This document shows, one piece after another, positions 17,074 to 26,315 of a DNA stretch of 64,000 nucleotides (position 1 is the stretch's first letter; each line of letters starts with the position of its first letter). Both the position numbers and the translations under genes were made by a program. The notes under the pieces were generated by a model. That model saw only the letters and a program-made list of their open reading frames with translations. It ran no database searches and was not told the DNA's origin. Source of the DNA: Sphingobium yanoikuyae. GTDB lineage: Bacteria > Pseudomonadota > Alphaproteobacteria > Sphingomonadales > Sphingomonadaceae. The stretch covers positions 3,810,001 through 3,874,000 of the forward strand of contig NZ_CP053021.1 in the NCBI RefSeq assembly GCF_013001025.1, written 5' to 3'.

Positions 17074-17810
17074 CGCGCCTTCGTGACGTACCCGACGCCG
17101 ACCATCTGCCAGCACTCGATCGCGGCATCGCGATCACCCGGCCCGCCGCCGGCATGGGCGACGATCAGCCGCCGCCTCGCATCCTGCTGCTGTACGGGTC
17201 GCTGCGCGAACGCTCGTTCAGCCGGCTCGCGGCTGAGGAAGCGGCACGACTGCTGATCCTCTTCGGCGCGGAGGTGCGGATATTCGATCCCAGCGACCTG
17301 CCGCTCCCAGATCAGGTGAAGGGTGACGATCATCCGGCGGTCCATGAGCTGCGCCAGCACGCGCTCTGGTCCGAAGGCATGGTTTGGTGCAGCCCCGAGC
17401 GGCACGGCCAGATCACCGGCATCATGAAGGCGCAGATCGACCATCCGCCGCTGGAGTTCGGCGGCATGCGGCCGACCCAGGGTCGCACGCTCGCGGTCAT
17501 GCAGGTGTCGGGCGGCTCGCAGTCGTTCAACGCGGTCAACACGCTGCGCCTGCTTGGCCGCTGGATGCGCATGATCACGATCCCCAACCAGTCGAGCGTG
17601 GCGATGGCGTTCAAGGAATTCGACGAGGCCGGCCGCATGAAGCCGTCGAGCTATTATGACCGCATCGTCGACGTGATGGAGGAACTGGTGCGGTTCACGA
17701 TCCTGACCCGCCCGCACGCCGGCCAGCTCGTCAACCGCTATTCCGAACGGAAGGCTGTACAGGCAAAGCATGAAGCTGCCACCGATCTTGCGGTCCAAGC
17801 CGTTCTGTAG
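17070..17810 (+). CDS. arsH: ArsH, NADPH-dependent FMN reductase / organoarsenical oxidase
   Basis: 246 residues, flavodoxin-like. The FMN phosphate loop is [13 protein letters not shown]. The characteristic [17 protein letters not shown] follows in the middle, and [14 protein letters not shown] binds the flavin ring. ArsH oxidises trivalent organoarsenicals and reduces quinones or metal ions in vitro. The start was set at the ATG overlapping the arsN2 stop rather than at the upstream in-frame codon. After the stop at 17810 there is a short gap before the convergent cytochrome b gene. Confidence 0.93.
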   Translation: MTRLRDVPDADHLPALDRGIAITRPAAGMGDDQPPPRILLLYGSLRERSFSRLAAEEAARLLILFGAEVRIFDPSDLPLPDQVKGDDHPAVHELRQHALWSEGMVWCSPERHGQITGIMKAQIDHPPLEFGGMRPTQGRTLAVMQVSGGSQSFNAVNTLRLLGRWMRMITIPNQSSVAMAFKEFDEAGRMKPSSYYDRIVDVMEELVRFTILTRPHAGQLVNRYSERKAVQAKHEAATDLAVQAVL

Positions 17811-17880
17811 GCCAGCACTTCAATCATCGACTAATCGGAAAGCCGAGCCGCCATCGCCACGTTGCAGCATCACCTCCATC

Positions 17881-18546
17881 CTATTGTGCTCGGCCGGGAA
17901 GCATCGCTGTAAGGATATACTTCCCACTCCTCCTCGTTTCGAAAACAACTCCGGCAAGGTGGAGGGCAATCAGAACGTACAGCAAATTTACCGCTGACTC
18001 GTGCACTTCCTTCAAGGGCTCGTCCTCTGCGTCATCGCCTATCTCTTTCCGCTCAGAACCTTTGAGTAAGACGCTGTCCCTGTCATCTGTGCCCCGACCA
18101 ACGGCGTGGGACGGAGCCTCGCTAATCCATTTCGTGGAGGGCAGACCAGCCATGCCAATGCCGGTCGCTATGATGATGCTAAGCGTTCCCCAAATAGCGT
18201 AGACCATCAATGCACCTAACGGATTGTGCGATGGATGGATTTCATTGTGTCCGGCTCTAATCTCCGGGATATGGGCAAGCGCTTTACGCGGACTCGGTGG
18301 GAACGCTGTGAACCGTGCCTCTTTGGGTCCAACGAAACCCCAGAGCAGTCTAAACGCCAAAACGGTTGCGAGGGCGTATCCCACCCAGACGTGCGGCCCC
18401 GAACCCTCTTCCGTGAAAATTGCATTCCCGATGACAGCAAGAACGATTGACCAATGGGTCACCTTAACAACGGGGTCCCATTTCGCCTTTGCTCGGGCTG
18501 AGTCTTTTAGGGGCCGGACTGGGATTCCAGGTTTTGAACTCTGCAT
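17881..18546 (-). CDS. Cytochrome b561-family membrane protein
   Basis: 221 residues with about four membrane helices. Candidate haem histidines are in KVTHWSIVL, GPHVWVGYA and the C-terminal ALHLAGVVFE helix. A hydrophilic acidic insert (GRGTDDRDSVL ... DDAEDEPL) lies before the last helix. Such b-type cytochromes pass electrons between quinol and periplasmic acceptors. It follows the outer-membrane efflux gene by 65 bases on the same strand, so it may be the tail gene of the efflux operon. Confidence 0.85.
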   Translation of the reverse strand: MQSSKPGIPVRPLKDSARAKAKWDPVVKVTHWSIVLAVIGNAIFTEEGSGPHVWVGYALATVLAFRLLWGFVGPKEARFTAFPPSPRKALAHIPEIRAGHNEIHPSHNPLGALMVYAIWGTLSIIIATGIGMAGLPSTKWISEAPSHAVGRGTDDRDSVLLKGSERKEIGDDAEDEPLKEVHESAVNLLYVLIALHLAGVVFETRRSGKYILTAMLPGRAQ

Positions 18547-18611
18547 TTCAGATTCCTCCGCGTGAATGGGAAGATGACTTCATTCTCTACAGCGATTGCC
18601 AACCTACGCCC

Positions 18612-19877
18612 TCATGGCTCCTTCTCGTTACCTTGCCATATCGTATGAGAATCGATGAGTAATTTCACGATAGCTCGTGTCGCAGAGCTGCGCGCGTCTA
18701 TGGCCAGCCGGTCCGCATCATGTGCTTGCCGTCGGGAATAGAGCAGATCGGACAGGTCGATAATGCCCCCTTCGTACCCGCGCTCCGTCCGTGTGGCGGC
18801 GTCGAGCGAACTTCTGGCAGCACCCTGAAGCCGCTGCCAAGCGACGTAGCGGCCAGAGGCGTTCGCCATATCAGTATCGGCCATCGCCAGCACCATCCGG
18901 CGCGCTTGCGCGAGATCCATAGAGGCAGCGGAGGCATTGGCTTCCGCCTGATCCTGCTGGAATTTCCGGTATCGTCCTCCCAATGGGATCGAGAAGACGA
19001 CACCGACACCGCGTTCAATGCCAGAACGCTCGCTAAAGGCCCGGACGCCCAGCTGTGGGTCCGGCAAGCGATCAGCCTTCGCCCGCCGTGCGACGACTTC
19101 AAGACGCAGAGCTTCGCGATCAGCAGCCCCAATTTCATGACTGCGCTGGATCACCAGATCATGAAGTGCAGTCAGGTCCTGAGAAGGCAGGACTGGATCA
19201 GCCAAGGATGGTGCGTCCGACGGCAGGGCCAGATCGGGGAAGTTCGATTGCAGCAGCGCTCGCGCCTGTTTCATATCAGCCAGGCTGGCTGCCGCGACAC
19301 CCTTGGCCTGATCGAGCGCCGCCTGGGCCTGGTCGGTGTCAAGCATCGATGCATCGCGTAACTGCACTCGCCTCTTCACGGCAGCGAGACCGCGTTCGAG
19401 TAATGCGACGTTCGATTGATCCGTGCGGTTGAGCTCGCTTGCCGTCAGCCAGTCGTACCAGAGCTGCGACAGATACAAGGCCGCCTGATGGCGCGTATCT
19501 TCCATCCGGTTTTGCGCGACTTCGACACCAAGCTGGCCTGCCTCGCGATCCAGGGCAGCCTTCCCGGGCAAGCGAAAAGATCGGCTGACCGTGCCGTCGA
19601 ACTCCGTATAATTCCGCTCCAGCCGCACGTCGCGATTGATGTAGCTTCCGGTGAGCTGGACCTCGTGAGGGCCAACGCGGAGCATATCGCTCGCCGCCGA
19701 TGCAGCGCCGACGCGCTTGCCCGCTGCCTCGACGGTCGGATGACCGTCAAGCGCCTTCACCACCTGCTCCTCAGGCGGCAAGGACCATTGAAGACCAGTC
19801 GCTTGCGCGTGCGCGGCAGTTGCGAGCGCAGTCGCTATCGAGATGGATAGCGGCAAGAGGGCAGTCAGCTTCTTCAT
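18612..19877 (-). CDS. TolC family outer-membrane efflux protein (CzcC-like)
   Basis: 421 residues with a signal peptide (LLPLSISIATALATAAHA). Long helical segments typical of TolC barrels are present, including ELNRTDQSNVALLERGLAAVKRR in the first half. It supplies the outer-membrane channel for the RND pump encoded upstream on the same strand. Its ATG overlaps the stop of the DUF3240 gene by four bases. The pairing with a CzcA-type permease suggests divalent metal export (Co, Zn, Cd or Ni), though the exact ion cannot be read. Confidence 0.9.
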   Translation of the reverse strand: MKKLTALLPLSISIATALATAAHAQATGLQWSLPPEEQVVKALDGHPTVEAAGKRVGAASAASDMLRVGPHEVQLTGSYINRDVRLERNYTEFDGTVSRSFRLPGKAALDREAGQLGVEVAQNRMEDTRHQAALYLSQLWYDWLTASELNRTDQSNVALLERGLAAVKRRVQLRDASMLDTDQAQAALDQAKGVAAASLADMKQARALLQSNFPDLALPSDAPSLADPVLPSQDLTALHDLVIQRSHEIGAADREALRLEVVARRAKADRLPDPQLGVRAFSERSGIERGVGVVFSIPLGGRYRKFQQDQAEANASAASMDLAQARRMVLAMADTDMANASGRYVAWQRLQGAARSSLDAATRTERGYEGGIIDLSDLLYSRRQAHDADRLAIDARSSATRAIVKLLIDSHTIWQGNEKEP

Positions 19878-20173
19878 GAAATCCTCCCGCGCTCGATGAT
19901 CGGCAAGGAGTGCCAGCGCACAGGTTGTTTGCGGCGCGATGAGGCAACCGCAGCGATTATGGCGGGGATCATGGAATCCTCGACGACGAGCTCGAATGCG
20001 ATCCGATGGAGGACTCCTCTTACCTGCTCATGCGTTCCGGCGTCGCTGAAGTCGCGACCGAGAACGGCTTCCTCACGGCGATGGATCGGCGCGGACGCAA
20101 CGGTTCGAATAGCCTCCACCAGAGTTCCCGCATCCGGAGGGGAACAGTGGAGGACCAGCAGAAGCTCAGCCAT
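19874..20173 (-). CDS. DUF3240 family small protein in metal-efflux operon
   Basis: 99 residues starting at the ATG at 20173, inside the last codons of the RND permease gene (8-base overlap), and ending in a four-base overlap with the TolC gene. It begins MAELLLVLHCSP and has a GII/PII-like alpha-beta pattern, with SMIPAIIAAVA near the end. DUF3240 proteins recur between CzcA and CzcC genes. A sensory or pump-regulating role like PII-type proteins is a guess. The tight overlaps indicate an obligatory link with the pump. Confidence 0.8.
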   Translation of the reverse strand: MAELLLVLHCSPPDAGTLVEAIRTVASAPIHRREEAVLGRDFSDAGTHEQVRGVLHRIAFELVVEDSMIPAIIAAVASSRRKQPVRWHSLPIIERGRIS

Positions 20174-23100
20174 TGGCCAGCACCTCTTCGAAATCCTGCT
20201 CGCCGCGGCCCTCTCCGAACCTTTCGAAAAGGATCGGGAGAAGTACCAGAGTGAGCAACGTGGACGTGACCAGCCCGCCGATGACCACAATGGCAAGCGG
20301 GCGCTGTATTTCGGATCCCGGACCGGTCGCGAACAGCAGGGGGACCAGGCCGAAAGCGGTAATACTCGCGGTCATTAGGACGGGGCGGAGGCGTCGCTCG
20401 GCACCCAGGCGCACCGTCTGCGTCATGCTCTGCCCCTCCTGACGGAGTTGGCGGAAATAGGAGACCAGCACCAAGCCGTTCAGCACCGCGATGCCAAGCA
20501 GAGCAATGAAGCCGACGGAAGCAGGCACTGACAGATACTCTCCCGATGCCCAGAGCGAGATCAGGCCGCCGACCATGGCGAAGGGAATGTTGACCAGGAT
20601 CAGCGTGGCGGCCCGCAGCGAACGCAAGGTGGCGAGCAGGACGAAGAAGATAAGGAGCAGCGCGACGGGAATGACCATCATGAGCCGAGCCGATGCACGC
20701 TGCTGATTTTCGAACTGGCCACCCCACACGATGCGATAGCCGGGCGGGAGCGGCACCTTGCTCGCGACTGCGGCCTTCGCCTCGTCCACATAGCCCACCA
20801 GATCACGACCAGAGACGAAGGCCTGGACCAGAGCGAAGCGGGAACCATTCTCATGGTCGAGCTTCACCGGACCCTGCGTATGCTTCACCTGCGCCATGTC
20901 GCTGACCCGGGCGAGCGTTCCACCCGGCGTCATGATCTGCAGGTCTTCAAACCGGGTCGCATCATTGCGGATGCTTTCGTCACCGCGGATGACGATCGGG
21001 ATCCGCTTCTGACCTTCGGCGACGATACCGGACCGAACGCCTTCCACCTGTGCGCGCAAGGTGTCCTGTAACTGATCGATCGGCATGCCAAACCGGCCTG
21101 CGGCTGCTCGGTCGATGTCGAGCTGCAGGTAGTCCACGCTGTCGTTCGCGACCGTCAACACTTCCGTCGCGCCGCGCACCTGGCCCAACTCATGCTGCAC
21201 GCGACCTGCAAGATCCGCGAGGACCGCCGAATCCGGTCCGAAAATCTTGACAGCCAGGTCGCCCCGGGCGCCGGTCAGCATTTCCGAGACACGCATTTCG
21301 ATCGGCTGGGTGAAACTGGGCTGGATGCCAGGCAGGCCGTCGACGGCCTTGCGGATCTGCTCCAGGACGAACTCCTTGCTGCCGCGCCACTCGGACTGCG
21401 GCTTCAGACGGACGAAGGTGTCGGTCTCATTAGGTCCCATCGGATCAAGCCCGATTTCGTCAGCACCAACCCGCGCGATGACTTCCTGCACCTCGGGGAC
21501 ACCCATCAACGCGCGCTCGACCGCCTTGTCGCCCTCGACGGACTGGGCCAGGCTGATGGAGGGCAGCTTCGTCAGCTGCACGATGACTGACCCTTCATCC
21601 ATCGTCGGCATGAAGGTTTTGCCCACTGCTCCATAGGCCAATCCGGCGAGGACCAGTCCGAGAGCCGAGAGGCCGTAGACCAGGCGCTTGCGCGCAAACG
21701 CGCCATTCAGAAGCGCACGGTAGCGAGGCGTTAGCCAGCGCATCACCCATGGGTCCCCATGATGTCCGCTTTTCAAGCCGAACGAGGCAAGAACGGGAAC
21801 GAGCGTCAGCGCGAGCAGGAGCGATCCTGCCAGGGCGAAGACAATGGTGAGGGCAACCGGCGCGAACAGCTTGCCTTCCAGCCCCTGCAGCGAGAGCAGA
21901 GGAAGGAACACAAGCGCGATGATGATGATGCCCGCCGATACCGGCACCGTCACGTCGCTGGTTGCGCGGAAGACCTGGTGAAGGCGCGGATGGGAGTCAT
22001 CCTGTTGGTGCGACAGACGCTCTACGACGTTCTCCACCACAACGACCGCACCATCCACAAGCATGCCAATAGCAATGGCCAGTCCACCGAGGCTCATGAG
22101 ATTCGCGGACAACCCGGCCATGCTCATGAACAGGAACGTCACCAGCGCGGCCATCGGCAGTGTGACCGCCACGATCGCGGCGGCTCGCCAGTCACCGAGG
22201 AAAACGATCAGAAGGATTACGACCAGGACGGTCGCTTCCAGCAACGCCTCCTCAACCGTTCCAACCGCTCGGCCGATCAGATCGGACCGATCGTAGAAGA
22301 CCGCGATGTGCGTTCCGGCTGGCAGGCCACGCTCGACCTCGGCCAGACGGTCTTTGACGCCGGTCACAACCTGCCGTGCATCGGCACCGCGAAGAGCGAT
22401 CACAAGGCCCTCGACCGCCTCTGCCTTGCCGTTCTTGGATACCGCGCCATAGCGCGTCAGGCTGCCCGTCCCGACACTCGCCACATCCCCCAGGCGGACG
22501 ATGCGCCCGTCACGGCTCGTTATGACCAGCGACTGGAGATCGGCCACGGATCGGATCGCGCCGACAGCCCGAACGATCAGGGATTCTTCGCCAGTGACGA
22601 GGCGGCCGGCTCCGTCGTTGCGATTGCCACCGTCGATGGCCGTCTTGATGTCGGCAACGGATAGATGGGCTCCGGCCAAGGCGAGAGGATCGGGCCGGAC
22701 CTCGAAGGTACGGACATATCCACCAAGTGCGTTGACGTCGGCGACACCGGGCACCGTCCGCAGCGCGGGACGGATGGTCCAGTCGAGAAGCTCTCGCCTT
22801 TGCTGGAGGCTGAGCGGCCCCTCGATCGTGAACATGAAGATATCGGACAGAGGCGTGGAAATCGGCGCCAGGCCACCCGACACGCTCGCCGGCAAATCCG
22901 CCATCACTCCGGACAGGCGCTCCGCCACCTGCTGACGCGCCCAGTAGATATCTGTGCCATCGGTGAAGTCGATGGTGATATCGGCAATCGCATATTTGGC
23001 GGACGAACGCAGGATAGACTGCCGGGGAATGCCCAGCATCTCCATCTCGATCGGGGCAATGACGCGGCTTTCGACCTCTTCCGGCGTCATGCCGGGAGCC

Positions 23101-23255
23101 TTGAGAATGATCTTGACCTGCGTCTGCGCTATATTGGGATAAGCATCCACGGGTAGCTGAACGAAGGCCCATGCGCCGAGGCCGGCGACAGCCAGCGCAA
23201 GCGCTACGACGAGCAGGCGATAGGACAGAGCCTTCGCGACGAGTGACTGAAGCAT
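20166..23255 (-). CDS. Heavy-metal efflux RND permease (CzcA/CusA family)
   Basis: 1029-residue proton-driven inner-membrane pump with twelve helices and two large periplasmic loops. It starts MLQSLVAKALSYRLLVVALAL. The helix-4 signature is AIAIGMLVDGAVVVVENVVERL, close to the divalent-ion HME group, but the leading DFG of classical CzcA is replaced by AIG. Neighbours are an adaptor (9-base gap upstream), DUF3240 and an outer-membrane channel, giving a complete tripartite system under an adjacent two-component pair. Likely substrates are Co, Zn, Cd or Ni ions. Confidence 0.93.
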   Translation of the reverse strand: MLQSLVAKALSYRLLVVALALAVAGLGAWAFVQLPVDAYPNIAQTQVKIILKAPGMTPEEVESRVIAPIEMEMLGIPRQSILRSSAKYAIADITIDFTDGTDIYWARQQVAERLSGVMADLPASVSGGLAPISTPLSDIFMFTIEGPLSLQQRRELLDWTIRPALRTVPGVADVNALGGYVRTFEVRPDPLALAGAHLSVADIKTAIDGGNRNDGAGRLVTGEESLIVRAVGAIRSVADLQSLVITSRDGRIVRLGDVASVGTGSLTRYGAVSKNGKAEAVEGLVIALRGADARQVVTGVKDRLAEVERGLPAGTHIAVFYDRSDLIGRAVGTVEEALLEATVLVVILLIVFLGDWRAAAIVAVTLPMAALVTFLFMSMAGLSANLMSLGGLAIAIGMLVDGAVVVVENVVERLSHQQDDSHPRLHQVFRATSDVTVPVSAGIIIIALVFLPLLSLQGLEGKLFAPVALTIVFALAGSLLLALTLVPVLASFGLKSGHHGDPWVMRWLTPRYRALLNGAFARKRLVYGLSALGLVLAGLAYGAVGKTFMPTMDEGSVIVQLTKLPSISLAQSVEGDKAVERALMGVPEVQEVIARVGADEIGLDPMGPNETDTFVRLKPQSEWRGSKEFVLEQIRKAVDGLPGIQPSFTQPIEMRVSEMLTGARGDLAVKIFGPDSAVLADLAGRVQHELGQVRGATEVLTVANDSVDYLQLDIDRAAAGRFGMPIDQLQDTLRAQVEGVRSGIVAEGQKRIPIVIRGDESIRNDATRFEDLQIMTPGGTLARVSDMAQVKHTQGPVKLDHENGSRFALVQAFVSGRDLVGYVDEAKAAVASKVPLPPGYRIVWGGQFENQQRASARLMMVIPVALLLIFFVLLATLRSLRAATLILVNIPFAMVGGLISLWASGEYLSVPASVGFIALLGIAVLNGLVLVSYFRQLRQEGQSMTQTVRLGAERRLRPVLMTASITAFGLVPLLFATGPGSEIQRPLAIVVIGGLVTSTLLTLVLLPILFERFGEGRGEQDFEEVLANG

Positions 23256-23264
23256 GGGCCCGAC

Positions 23265-24374
23265 CTATTTCGAGATGGCGAGCGCTTTGAGCGCGCTTGT
23301 GCCCGTAGTGACGACGTTCTCACCGACGCTGACGCCGGTCAGGAGAAGGACCTGGCCATCCACCGCGCCGCCCTTTGTCACCCTGCGCTGAACATAACCG
23401 CCCCGGACCGCCACGAAGACCACCGACTTGCCGTCAGTATCCACTACGGCCGCGGCAGGCAGGACGACTGCGCCTTTCGGTGCAGGCCCGAATATCGTGA
23501 CATTGCCCGTGGCGCCTGCGATGACCCCTGGAGCGGCGGGAAGGCTCGCCTTCAGCGAGGCAGATCGCGTCATCGCGTCGATGGTGCTGCCGACAGATGT
23601 GACGGTGCCAGAAAGCGCGCCGAGTTTGACCGTCATGCCGGGTCTGATCTGTCCAACAAGCCGCTCGGGAACCTGCGCGACGACTTCGTAACGGCCATTC
23701 GCATCGATCACATAGGGAGCAGTCGTCCCGTCCAACGGGTCGCCTGTCTGGATCTTGGCACGCGTAATTCTGCCCGCGATCGGAGCTGTCAGCGTGTAGG
23801 TGCCGCTGCTCCCATGCCCGCCGACAAGGCTGAGAATGCGGCTTTTCTCGCGAACGTCCGCACGCGCCTCCATGGCCACTGCGCGGGCTTCGTCGGCTCG
23901 CGCTCCGGCAATCACCCCTTCCTTGTCCAGTTGGGACAGCCTGGCGGCACTCGTCTGCGCGACACCCAACCGTGCATTTGCACGCGCGAGATCGGCGCCC
24001 AGCGTCAGAATGTCACGGCTCGAAACCACGGCCAGTGGTTGCCCGGCCTGTACGCTGTCGCCTTCCACAACCATGGTGCGCATCACCACACCCGGAAGTG
24101 TCGCGGTCACCGCTACACGCGCGTTAGCGGGCGGACTGATCGTGGCGGGGAGATCGGCGATCGGCGCTTCTGATGCAGGCAATGCCGGAGAGGCCTTGAT
24201 GCCGAGCAATCTCGCCCTGTCCGGCAGCACGGCAAGCATGCCGGCAGCTTTCTCGGTCTTGACCTGCGTTCCCGCCGAGACGGTTTCCGAGCGAGGAAAC
24301 ATAGTCCAGCCCAAGCCCGCGACTGCGACGGCTACAATGGCGCCGCCCACCAGATATTTGCGTCCGTTTTCCAT
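23265..24374 (-). CDS. RND periplasmic adaptor (CzcB-like)
   Basis: 369 residues with an N-terminal anchor (YLVGGAIVAVAVAGLGWTMF). The lipoyl half-motif VAVTATLPGVVMRTMVVEGD and its partner YTLTAPIAGRITRAKIQTGD flank a helical hairpin. The C-terminal barrel ends with VGENVVTTGTSALKALAI. It bridges the inner permease and the TolC channel in the periplasm. No histidine-rich N-terminal metal-binding segment is seen. It is transcribed after the sensor kinase gene with a 48-base gap. Confidence 0.92.
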   Translation of the reverse strand: MENGRKYLVGGAIVAVAVAGLGWTMFPRSETVSAGTQVKTEKAAGMLAVLPDRARLLGIKASPALPASEAPIADLPATISPPANARVAVTATLPGVVMRTMVVEGDSVQAGQPLAVVSSRDILTLGADLARANARLGVAQTSAARLSQLDKEGVIAGARADEARAVAMEARADVREKSRILSLVGGHGSSGTYTLTAPIAGRITRAKIQTGDPLDGTTAPYVIDANGRYEVVAQVPERLVGQIRPGMTVKLGALSGTVTSVGSTIDAMTRSASLKASLPAAPGVIAGATGNVTIFGPAPKGAVVLPAAAVVDTDGKSVVFVAVRGGYVQRRVTKGGAVDGQVLLLTGVSVGENVVTTGTSALKALAISK

Positions 24375-24422
24375 TTCGCCGCGATATCGGGTTCAACCTG
24401 ACGGCGTCTTGACGATGGGAAA

Positions 24423-25436
24423 TTACTGCAGGCGGAAATCCAGGATGAGTTCTCTCAAGGTCTCGCTCGTTCGAATATGACCGTTATGTGCGCTCATAAT
24501 CCGATGGGTTATGGAGAGGCCGAGACCCGCGCCATGGGGGCTGGCATGGTCTGCTCGCTGATGGCGGCGGATGAGTTGCGCCAGCTTCTCTTCGCTGAGG
24601 CCGGCGCCTTGGTCGCGCACCCTGATGATCGCTCCGGGCCCGGATATGATCGTCACGGTGCCACCCATGGGCGTCGCGCGGACGGCATTTTCAATAAGGT
24701 TTCGGATTCCCGCCCCGATCGCTTCCCTGTGGCCGTATATCTTTGGCACCTGGCCTTCGGACTCTATCGCGATCTCGCGTCCTTGCGCGATGACGGTCGC
24801 TGCCAGGGACGAGACACTGTCTTCAGCCAATGTCTCGAGATCGAGTGGCTCAGGCGTCATGGGCATGGTGGCGTCCGCGTCGATCTGCGCCAGTAGCAGG
24901 AGCTGATCCACAAGACGGCGCATGGCGCTGACCTGCGCCTTCAGAGGATCTCCATCCGATCCCTCGCGTCGATCAAGCTCTAGAGACAAAATGGCCAACG
25001 GCGTCCGCAATTCGTGGGCGACGTCAGACGCAAAATCCGCCTGTTGCTGAGCTGAGGTGTCGAGTCGGTGAAGCAGGTTGTTGATGGATCGCACGAACGG
25101 TTTCGCTTCAGCAGGCATATCGGCTTCATCGATCTGCATCCCGCGTTCGGTCGGTGCGGTTTCGATATGACGCGCCGCTTTGCTCAGGGGCTCGAACGCC
25201 GTTCTGATGACCCATGTGGTTGCAAGGCCCATTGGCAGGATCAGCACCACCAGTGGGATGAGAACATGATCGAACAGTTCCGTCGATGCCGCGTCGCGCA
25301 TGGTCGGATCGAGCAAGGCGCTAAACGGTATGCCATATTCCGAGAGGACAGCGTAGATCAGCGACACCGTACCGATGGCGCCAACCAGCAGCAGGCCACC
25401 GATGAGCCGATGGCCAACCGAAAGTCGCTTCAGCAC
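24423..25436 (-). CDS. Sensor histidine kinase of efflux operon
   Basis: About 337 residues from the GTG at 25436, which overlaps the response-regulator stop; an earlier in-frame start at 25502 is possible. Two membrane helices (about 10-31 and 57-75) flank a short periplasmic loop of some 25 residues. His141 in DVAHELRTPLAIL is the phospho-acceptor. ATP-binding boxes N (IRNLIENAVRATP) and G (VRDQGAGL, HGAGLGLSI) follow. The short sensor loop resembles QseC/PmrB-like kinases. It probably senses metal stress and controls the adjacent pump. Confidence 0.9.
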   Translation of the reverse strand: MLKRLSVGHRLIGGLLLVGAIGTVSLIYAVLSEYGIPFSALLDPTMRDAASTELFDHVLIPLVVLILPMGLATTWVIRTAFEPLSKAARHIETAPTERGMQIDEADMPAEAKPFVRSINNLLHRLDTSAQQQADFASDVAHELRTPLAILSLELDRREGSDGDPLKAQVSAMRRLVDQLLLLAQIDADATMPMTPEPLDLETLAEDSVSSLAATVIAQGREIAIESEGQVPKIYGHREAIGAGIRNLIENAVRATPMGGTVTIISGPGAIIRVRDQGAGLSEEKLAQLIRRHQRADHASPHGAGLGLSITHRIMSAHNGHIRTSETLRELILDFRLQ

Positions 25437-26110
25437 GGTTCCCGGTCTTCTAGCAAGTAGCCTAGCCCCTTGATCGTATGGAGCATGTTGCGAGCTCCGC
25501 ATTCCTCAAGTCGACGACGCAGCCGCGAGATTGCGGCATCCACTGCATTAGGGGATATCTCGTCTCGAAAACTATACAGTGCATTTTCGATACGAGATCG
25601 ACGAACGACTGCACCAGCCTCCCGCATGAGTAACTCAAGCAGGCTGGTCTCGCGAGGTGACAGATCGATGGCCTTACCCTGATACCGCGCGCGATGAGCG
25701 CTCGTGTCATAGGATAGGCTGCCCACCTCCAACACGGGCGCTGCCCGAGCTCCCGGACGGCGAAGTAGTGCCCGAATCCTCGCTGCCAGCTCATCCGCCT
25801 CTACCGGTTTGACGACATAGTCGTCAGCGCCGCCGTCCAGTCCATCGACCCGCTGCTGGAGCGAACTGCGGGCTGTCAGCATCAGGACCGGCACCGCAAG
25901 GCCCGCGTCACGCCTCTTCTTGATCCAATGTACGCCGTCACCATCGGGCAAGCCCAGATCGAGGATGAGTGCATCATACTGAGCCGACCCAAGAGCCAGA
26001 TCCGCCTCCGCTGCCGAATAGGCACAATCGCATACGAATTTCCGACGCGTAAGGCCCTCCGCCGTCAGATCTGCCAGGTGGCGATTGTCTTCAATGATCA
26101 GAATGCGCAT
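25430..26110 (-). CDS. OmpR-family response regulator
   Basis: 226 residues from MRILIIEDN; the frame is open further upstream, but this is the standard receiver start. Asp51 in LILDLGLPDGDG is the phosphorylation site and KPVEADEL holds the conserved lysine. A winged-helix domain with DLSPRETSLLELLM follows. It is the first gene of the run RR, kinase, adaptor, permease, DUF3240, channel. A CTGAC direct repeat lies 46 bases upstream of the start. Confidence 0.92.
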   Translation of the reverse strand: MRILIIEDNRHLADLTAEGLTRRKFVCDCAYSAAEADLALGSAQYDALILDLGLPDGDGVHWIKKRRDAGLAVPVLMLTARSSLQQRVDGLDGGADDYVVKPVEADELAARIRALLRRPGARAAPVLEVGSLSYDTSAHRARYQGKAIDLSPRETSLLELLMREAGAVVRRSRIENALYSFRDEISPNAVDAAISRLRRRLEECGARNMLHTIKGLGYLLEDREPC

Positions 26111-26155
26111 GCTCTCATCCGGCGATGGTTTTACCCGGCATATTACCGAACCGAT

Positions 26156-26190
26156 CTGACATCGTCCTGACCATATGAATTTCTTCTGAC
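26156..26190. promoter_or_regulatory. Possible response-regulator binding repeats
   Basis: CTGAC occurs at 26156-26160, 26167-26171 and 26186-26190. The first two are 11 bases apart, one helical turn, as in OmpR-type direct-repeat sites. They lie in the divergent region between the response regulator and the VIT gene. Confidence 0.35.
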
Positions 26191-26315
26191 GCTTGTGATC
26201 CGATACGGCGTCGCGCCTCCAAATTTGTGCGGATCGAGCTTGCCGGACTGGCACGAGATAGCGAACAGGCTATAATGCGGGTCAAAGAAATGGCTTGGCT
26301 TCAAAGGGGATTACG

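Noticed and set aside
21759..22664. 301-codon rightward frame inside the RND permease gene
   Set aside because: Antisense shadow; the leftward frame is a clear CzcA-family pump.
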